Shown here piece by piece: positions 56,226 through 64,000 of a stretch of 64,000 bases of DNA. A model generated the notes under the pieces. That model saw only the letters and a program-made list of their open reading frames with translations. It made no database searches and was not told where the DNA came from. This DNA is from Adiantum capillus-veneris. Lineage: Eukaryota > Streptophyta > Polypodiopsida > Polypodiales > Pteridaceae. The position numbers and the translations under genes were made by a program. The stretch is taken from assembly GCA_014529385.2 (NCBI GenBank), contig CM043942.1, positions 105,810,141 to 105,874,140 on the forward strand, written 5' to 3'. Position 1 is the first letter of the stretch. Every line of letters begins with the position of its first letter.

Positions 56226-59200
56226 GGATGCGTGACCTATGAGACCGAGTTACAATTGAAAATATGCTTTTGGAATTGTAATGGATACCCATGGAATGCG
56301 GGAGTTGGCATTGATGAACTAACAAGCAAAGCCGATGTTGTACTCTTGTTGAAACTTGGGAGCATGATACACAAAGGTTTAACGGCTTGGAGGATTACAA
56401 TGTACATTCATTGATGTGGTCAAAGAATCTCAAGCAACGAAGAGGACAAGGAGGGTTAGCATGTATGGTTAAGAAAGGACTAGAAGATTTTGTATCAATT
56501 GTGAAAGATGACAAGTACAAACGTTATGTATGGCTGAAAATTATGACACCAAAAAGAGCACCCATTTTTGTAGCCGGTTGCTACATTCCTCATCATGATT
56601 CTCCCTTTTATGCTTGCATGGATAGAGATCAACCATTTTCTGATTTGGAAGAGGACATTGCTTATTTCAAAGGTGAAGGTGATGTTATTGTATTTGGGGA
56701 TATGAATGCTCGCACAAAAACATTGCAACATGATACTCAACAATTTGATATGCCATACATTTCAAGGGAGTTGGAGGAAGTTCACTTCTATGATCGTACT
56801 TCAATCGATGAGAAAGAGCCGGATCACTATGGAAAGTTACTTTTACACATGTGTAATAGCACGGGTATGCTCATTGCCAATGGTGTATCTTTGTGGAGTG
56901 GAACCAATGGATTTACATGTAGGAGACATAATGGGGATAGTGTGATTGACTATATGCTACTCTCTGAAGCCATCATGTATCGCATAAAGAGTTTTATGTT
57001 TGGTCAATGGATCCCGGAATCCGACCATCGCACCTTATGTATTGACCTTTCATGTGGAGAAGCAACTAAGCACGATAATCTCAGCCAAAGGAAAGAGAAG
57101 TTATCACTATGTATGGATTTCAAACGGGCACCAATGTACATTGAAATGGTTGAGCAAAAATTATGGATGACAAAGCTTCAATGTGATGCACCATTGGAAA
57201 CTAAATGGGAAGCTTTCAAGAAAGCTATTTGTTCTTGTGCGGAAGAATGCTTTGCCATAAAGCATCTCCATGGTATCAACAAAGATAGATCACGCAAAAG
57301 GTGGTTTGATAAAGAATGTCAAGATGCTCGAAAGTCCTTGATAAAGCTTGATGCAACTATGGACAAAGACAACTATCAAAGTCATTTGCATACATACAAG
57401 GCATTGATTCAAAAGAAGAGAAGAAGATGGGAAGTAAAGCAACAAGAATTTCAAGTCCAAGAAAAGGCACATGCATGTGGAAGATTTTGGAGAAACTTGA
57501 GAGGCAAGCGGGTTGAGAATTTTGGTAACTTGAGTCTAGTGGATATGCACACACATTGTAGGCAATTATATGAGCAAGCAAATACTGAAAAAATGCCATT
57601 TTATGGTTCACTCCCATGTATGCCGTCTTTTTTTACTATTGAGGATGTATGCGGTGGGCTTGAAAAGTTGGCCACTCGCAAAGCGGGAGATCTTCAAGGT
57701 ATCAAGCCGGAGATGATCAAATGGACGGGAGATTTTACCCATGAGTGGATGTGTGATATGTTCAACCTTGCACTTCAACATGGTATGCCTTATGATTGGA
57801 GTACTAATTGGGTTAAGCCTTTGCATAAAGGAGGGGATGTAAAGAATGTAAGCAACTACCGGACTATAATGATTGGGTCTCTTATGGCAAAGTTGTTTGG
57901 GTGCATAATGGAGATGAAATTGAGTGATTGGGCTGAAGAGAATGGCAAGCGTGCAAAGGGACAAGCGGGTTTTCGTCGATGCCATAGCACCATTGATCAT
58001 CTTGTCACTCTTCGTGTTCTCATGGAGGAAAGTCGGTTGAAAGGCAACCGATTGTATTGTTGTTTTGTGGACTTTAAGAAAGCCTTTGATATGATTCCAC
58101 GTAACAATTTGTGGAGAAGGATGGAAGAACTCCAAGTGCCAAGTGAGTTTATGCTTGCGGTTTCTCGAATCTATGAGAAGGTGATTTGTCAATTGCGCAT
58201 GGGAAGAGAAATTTCAGAAATTTTTGTAAGCACTATTGGGGTTAAACAAGGATGTCCATTGTCACCAACTCTCTTTGGTCTATGCATCGATCAATTGGAA
58301 CAAATGGTACTTGACTTTATCCAAGAAGAAGGCATTGAAGAGGTCACTATTTGCAATGCGGTAATCATGCTTTTGTTGTATGCGGATGATGTAGTGCTTC
58401 TAGCACACACTTTAGAAGATGCACAAAAGCTTATGGTTGTCCTTGAGAACTTTTGCTTGCATAGTGGGCTGATTGTAAATGAATCCAAAACAAAGGTTAT
58501 GCTTGTGAAAACCAACCATAAGGAGAATCCATGCATTGTGTACAACAACGAGACACTTGAAGTTGTTGAGAGCTTTAAGTACCTTGGCGTTGAGGTTCCA
58601 TATAATCACAAGTGGCATGAATGTGCTATGCGTCGTTTGGAAGCGGGAAAGAGAGCATATTATGCATTTGAGAACATGTGTAATGCGGGAAACATCAAGT
58701 GTTGGGTTCTCAAGAAGTATCTTTTTGATGCATTGGTGACACCGGTTCTTCTTTATGGAGTTGAAGTGTGGGGTGGGAGCATCTCAAAGTCTACCTGGAA
58801 AGAGTTTGAGAATGTCCAAAAGCGTTTTCTTACAAACTTTCTCCAAGTTAAGACACAAACACCATATATGCTCCTACTTCTTGAGTCGGGATCTCTTCCA
58901 ATTGAGGTTATGGGCATGGAAAGGGTTGTGGAGTACATGATAAAGATGTGTCAAAACCCCTCACATCGACTTCCTACAATTGCATGGGAAGCAAGGAAAA
59001 AAGTTCAAAAGACGCATAAAAGCAAGATCTTGAGCACGGGATGGATGCAAGACATAAAGAAGTGGTTTGGGAGATGGGATGCATTACACTTGCTACATGA
59101 TGCTTCAATTGACTCTCAAGTGAATGAAGCTTTTCTACAACGCCAATGTATTACGGCTTGGGAGAAATCCGGTGGGTCACGCTTCATACATTACACCACC

Positions 59201-59623
59201 TATATTGCCCCCAACTACAAAACCATGTTCTTCGCTGAGAGAGGAAACCGTACTCACACTTACATGCTTGAGCCTATTCCCTTGTCCGCAATACGCACTA
59301 TCGCAGCAATTCGGCTTACCTCCCATTTCCTTCGATGCAAGATAGGGCATTGGGGCAATGGAGAAGAGTCAAATCGATTGTGCACATTATGCTCACTGCA
59401 AGTTCGAGAGTCTGAGTACCACACACTACTAGAGTGCTCAGTTTTTGATCACATCCGAACTTGCTTCTCTCACATTTTCAGCCATAACTTAGACCTACAC
59501 ACTTTCCTCTCCCAGCCAAAGTGTGGGCTCTCCATTGCGACTCTCATCACTACAATTTTGGAGCATCGAGAGTCACTCATCAGCCGTACACATACTACAT
59601 CACATGTAACTTTGGTCCCATAG
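56226..59623 (+). pseudogene. LINE copy 2 ORF2 (endonuclease-RT), one frameshift
   Basis: No in-frame ATG lies close to its start: the frame passes from the ORF1 TAG through GTG to KICFWNCNGYPW (endonuclease Asn). A one-base loss at about 56347 is followed in the next frame by ETWEHD (endonuclease Glu), then GCYIPHHDSPFY, VFGDMNARTKT, SVIDYMLLS and ESDHRTL. The RT has KPLHKGGDVKNVSNYRTI, GQAGFRRCHSTIDH, VDFKKAFDMIPR, GVKQGCPLSPTLFG and YADDVVLLA. The C-terminal region has CTLCSLQVRESEYHTLLEC (C-x2-C-x9-H-x4-C). All visible catalytic residues are present. Clade not determined; no RNase H seen. Confidence 0.88.
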
Positions 59624-59637
59624 GTCATATTTGACCT
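59622..59637 (+). other. LINE 3' stem-loop, copy 2
   Basis: AGGTCA-TATT-TGACCT, starting in the ORF2 stop codon. Identical stems are at 54249-54264 and 60864-60879. Probably the RT recognition structure. Confidence 0.6.
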
Positions 59638-59659
59638 CCGAGGACGATAATAAAATCTA

Positions 59660-60504
<845 letters not shown>

Positions 60505-60508
<4 letters not shown>

Positions 60509-60904
60509 CCTTCTCCTTGAGCCCATCCTGTTGAGTGCGATCCGCACCATTGCCTCCATTCGTCTTAGCTCCCATTCTCTACGCTGCGAGACAGAACGTT
60601 GGGGCACTAGCGAGGAGTGTCATGGACTTTGCACCTTATGCCCTCATCAAGTACAAGAGAGTGAGTATCACACACTACTTGAGTGCTCAACTTTTGACCA
60701 CATTAGGTCCTCTTTTCCCCATATATTCAGCCATGAGCTCTCCCTACATACCTTCCTCTCCCAACCACGATGTGGATTGCGACGCTCATTTCAGCCATTT
60801 TTGAGCATCGAGAGTCACTTATGACCTCCACTCACACCACGTGACATGTTCGTTTGGTCACATAGGTCATATTTGACCTCCAAGGATGATAATAGAACTA
60901 TCTA
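60505..60904 (+). mobile_element. LINE copy 3, 3' fragment
   Basis: Begins straight after (CT)n with TTGAGCCCATCC, matching the ORF2 C-terminal coding region (LLSAIRTIASIRLSSHSLRC, then CTLCPHQVQESEYHTLLEC). It ends with the stem-loop (60864-60879) and CTATCTATCTAT. More diverged than copies 1 and 2 and shifted in frame near its end. Confidence 0.8.
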
Positions 60905-61285
60905 TCTATCTCCCCTTCCTTGTTTTCCCTATATTTATCCCCTCCTCGATCCTTGCGCATTTTGGAGTTTGATCTCCACTCTGTAGCGTTTCGTGCTCTT
61001 TGCTCTGGGCTCTTTGCACTTGCTACTGTGACGGCCACTCTTTGGCTACCTATGATTTGCGCTACCCAATCCTCCTTGCTCAAGCTACCAAAACTACACA
61101 GGTTGTCATGCCCGCAACAATCCGACCCTGCTTGGTGCCAATCTGCTGAAAATCATTCAAGTCGAAGCGTGCCAACAGTCTTCGAGAAAATTCATTTTTC
61201 CAAACATAAAAACTTCCTTTCCTTAATTTTGTCGAGAGGAAATGTTTAAAAAATAGAGAGGGTAGAGGCTCTCTGGACAGAGGGT
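60905..61285. other. No recognised gene
   Basis: Unique spacer before the last LINE. Frames of 60-110 codons on both strands show no family features. Confidence 0.4.
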
Positions 61286-63996
61286 ATGGATAGACAGGTT
61301 TCACCTGCAGACAGAGTGGCCACAGGCCTAGCTCAGCTTAGCCACTTTTTTCTTCAGGAGTCTCTGGCTCGCCGGGCTGCAGCGAGAGAGGCGGAGCAGC
61401 GTCTCCGACGGGGCATTGCTTCACTGCAGAGGATGCAGGAGCAACATCCAAGCAGTCCATGGTTGGAGGAGCAGTTACAGCAGGCTCGACAGGAGCTTGC
61501 TAGCACAGAGGAGAGGCGTGATGAGTTTGCCTTCCACCGACAGGCATCTCAGTGGACTCAGGTGGGTGACAGAGTGACTGGTGCTTTTTTTGAGACAGTG
61601 GGGCCTCGGCATTCGCATGCCAAGGTCAGTCAGTTGAGGAGGCCCGATGGGTCAGTTGCTTGTGAGCTCGAGGATATGCGTGCAGTGGCTACAGACTTCT
61701 ACCATGAGTTACTGTCGGCTGAGTCTCAGTCAGAGCGGCAGGATGCATGCAGGGAGAACGTTTGGGCAGAGATGCCATGTCTTGTGACAGAGGATATGCG
61801 CCAGAGGCTAGAGATGCCACTTCAGCTTGAGGAGCTGCACACAGCTCTGAGGGCCCTTCCTCGTGTAGTTGTCCAGGTGAGGATGGGTTGACTCCCAGCT
61901 TTTTCTTGGAGTACTAGGACCTGCTTGGCCCAGATCTTTGTAGTGATTTTCAGTACATTTTGCACACAGGAGTGATGCCTGACAGTATGAGTGAGGGCCT
62001 GATCTACCTCATTCCCAAGGAGGGTGGCTCCTTGGATGAGATTCGTCAGTGGCTCCCCATCACCATCCTCAACTCAGCCTACAAAATTAGTGCCAAAGCT
62101 CTGAGTTTGAGGATTCAGCCACTTTTAGAGAGCCTTATACATGGGACTCAGACAGGTTTTGTCAAGGAACGCACTATCCTTGACAACATCTTTACTTTCT
62201 GGGAGGCTTCTGCCCTGGCACGGCTCCGTGGTGAGGACCTTGTGATTCTTCTTCTCGATTTTGAGAAGGCCTATGACCGAGTTGACTGGGACTTTCTAGA
62301 GGGCACTCTTCGTAGGATGGGCTTCTCAGATGCTTGGATCAGAGGGGTGTCATCTTTGTACAGACAGGCTCACAGTCAGGGGGGGAGAGGTGCGCGCTTC
62401 ATGCTCACACACTCGGTCAGACAGGGCTGCCCTCTTGCCCCCTTTCTCTTTATGTTCTATGCGGAGGCGATGAGCAGATTTTTGGTGTCACAGCAGGTTG
62501 GTCTTCGGGGCTTAGCACTCCCTATTCGGGGAGAGGAGTTACTGGACGTTGAGTTTGCCGATGACTCAGCCTTGTGCTTAGATGGCCAGGAGGCCAATCT
62601 TCACAGATGTGAGCAGGCTTTGGAGACCTTCTGTTGTGCATCGGGCGCACTGATCAACTGGAGAAAGACAGTGGCTTTCTCGGTTGGTAGTGCTCCTATG
62701 CCAGATTGGATGCCAGGAGAGGGTTTCAGGTGGATTCCCCCAGGGACTGCAGTTCGATACTTGGGTTGTCAGGTTGGTTTGGACTTGTCTCCCGAGCAGC
62801 AGATTGCTTCTCTTCTCCTCTCCATCAGGAGAAAGTTGTTACATTGGATCTCAGCACATCTGTCGCGCTGGCTGGTAGAGTAGTAGATGCCAACCAGGTG
62901 CTGTTGGCGACTATGTGGTACATCACCTCCTGTTGGATCTTCTCGAGTTCTTGTATCAGCCAGGTAGAGAGGCTGATCAGGAACTTCCTTTGGTCAGGAC
63001 TGACACTCAGATGGCCCGAACCAAGGTGGCTTGGTTGGTCATCACGCTTCCTTGTTCTTAGGGAGGGCTTGGGATCATTGATCCATCACAGCACAGCAGA
63101 GCCCTTCTAGGGAAGTTCATAGTCAGAGGACTTCTTCCCGGTGAGGAGCCCTAGAAGGAGTTCTTGTTGCAGAGGCTTCGTGCCAAGGTGCCTTAGTCAG
63201 GAGGCCCTTGGCAACCTTCGACTAGATGGATCTTTACAGAGATGCGCCGAGTTGGTTTGAGCAGGAGACTGGAGGACCGTTTTGCTGTGAGTTTGCTTCG
63301 TTCTTGGGAGCTCCTATGGCGTGGCCTAGAGCAGCGACAGCCGATGTGCACAAAGGAGCGCCTACGGCAGCCCCTCGTTTGGAACCCCATGGTTAGCACT
63401 CAGAGAGGCCACTTGGTTGGTAGTCAACCTCATGTTTCCTGGGGTCCCATGGCAGCAGGTCCAGCGCGCTTTCTAGGTGACTGGCTAGAGTTCACAGGTT
63501 TGTCAGAGGAGGTACAGGGTTTCCAGCTGCACGGCATGAGAGGGGTGCAGAGCATGTGTCAGGACATCTCAGAGTCAGTTCAAGCTGAGTGGCTCACGCC
63601 TCTTGAGCCAATAGCACCCCGATGGATGGGAGCCTTTACACGAGGTTCTCATTTCAGTCAAGGCTTGCTCAGAGACTGTCCCAGCCCTGTTCTTCGAGCT
63701 TCAGGGTGGGGGACGACTACAGGGAGTTGTAGTAGAGGCCCCGCAGGTAGCAGAGTGCTATTTTCAGAGGATCCGAGTTGTGGGCATCTGTGGGAGGACT
63801 TGCGCCATAGACCTTGACCCAGCAGCTCTTGAGACTGGACACTGGAGGCTTTGGGCTTGGGAGGGCTGTCCACTGGCACGAGTACAGTGGGATCCTGCTG
63901 AGTGGCTATGGAGGGACCCCTTCTCTTCTGCAAACCACCCAGGATTCCCCTTCTTTCAGTACACTGTTCGGCTTGGACAGCACATACTAGCAGCAC
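61286..63996 (+). pseudogene. L1-like LINE ORF2 (RT and C-terminal region), broken
   Basis: 61286-61891: a helical pre-RT region (SLARRAAAREAEQRLRRGIA) ending with a typical linker (HAKVSQLRRPDGSVACELED). A shift near 61875 and a TAG near 61913 follow. 61960-62883: RT with LIYLIPKEGGSLDEIRQW, LLLDFEKAYDRVDWDFL (motif A), VRQGCPLAPFLF (motif B) and FADDSALCL (motif C). Another shift near 62865 leads to VLLATMWYITSCWIF. The rest (63242-63817 and beyond) is the Trp-rich C-terminal part (RQPLVWNPMVSTQRG) and runs off the right edge. The endonuclease is not seen upstream. GC content is higher than in the neighbours. Confidence 0.82.
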
Positions 63997-64000
63997 AAAG

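Larger units (their letters stand above)
54745..59659 (+). mobile_element. LINE copy 2, near full length
   Basis: 5' UTR (54745-55274), ORF1 (55275-56225), ORF2 (56226-59623), stem-loop (59622-59637), AATAAAATCTATCTAT and (CT)n. (CT)n lies on both sides. Only one single-base frameshift (about 56347) interrupts ORF2 in this copy. Confidence 0.88.

Overview
The window is a gene-poor, transposon-packed stretch of a nuclear plant genome. The evidence is nested Ty3/Gypsy LTR elements (one with the dual ribonuclease H layout known from the plant Tat lineage), a CACTA (En/Spm) DNA transposon with GT-AG introns, Copia-like LTRs, several LINEs, and an RT family of the GIPMGFSCSP type. I see no ordinary host gene, tRNA, rRNA or CRISPR array. 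The mix, and the style of the last LINE (61.3-64.0 kb), made me think of a fern or another large-genome non-seed plant, but that is an impression from memory and not proven by the sequence.

Layout. 1-13 kb: a CACTA transposon on the + strand (TNP2-like 3' exons at 2509-3993, a second three-exon gene at 11205-12490, subterminal repeats near 12.9-13.1 kb), split by two copies of one Gypsy family on the - strand (copy A1 at 1-2508, running off the left edge; copy A2 at 4264-11016, which lost RNase H, integrase and most of one LTR). 14-16.4 kb: a junction of two units of a retroelement I call P, with an intact-looking 1.1 kb TRIM inserted in it. 16.5-27.1 kb: a full-length but stop-riddled Tat-lineage Gypsy element (- strand), itself sitting in a chromovirus LTR remnant. 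27.2-38.5 kb: two head-to-tail P units, each with a gag-like ORF followed by a PLE-like RT and bounded by (CA)n/(GT)n. 38.5-50.9 kb: decayed DNA with satellite-like tandem repeats, a foldback, a chromovirus 3' end, a Copia LTR array and a dead L1-type LINE. 50.9-60.9 kb: three copies of another LINE family, each starting directly after a (CT)n run. 61.3 kb to the end: a third, L1-like LINE pseudogene running off the right edge.

The most interesting pattern is that two unrelated retroelement families each sit between runs of their own dinucleotide: P elements with (CA)n/(GT)n and the LINE family with (CT)n. In both, a short stem-loop lies at or directly after the last stop codon, just before the microsatellite. 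This suggests microsatellite-primed or microsatellite-targeted insertion. In the LINE, ORF1 and ORF2 are in one reading frame separated by a single TAG. Almost every coding region here is broken; the nearest to intact is the LINE at 54.7-59.7 kb (one TAG between ORFs and one single-base frameshift).
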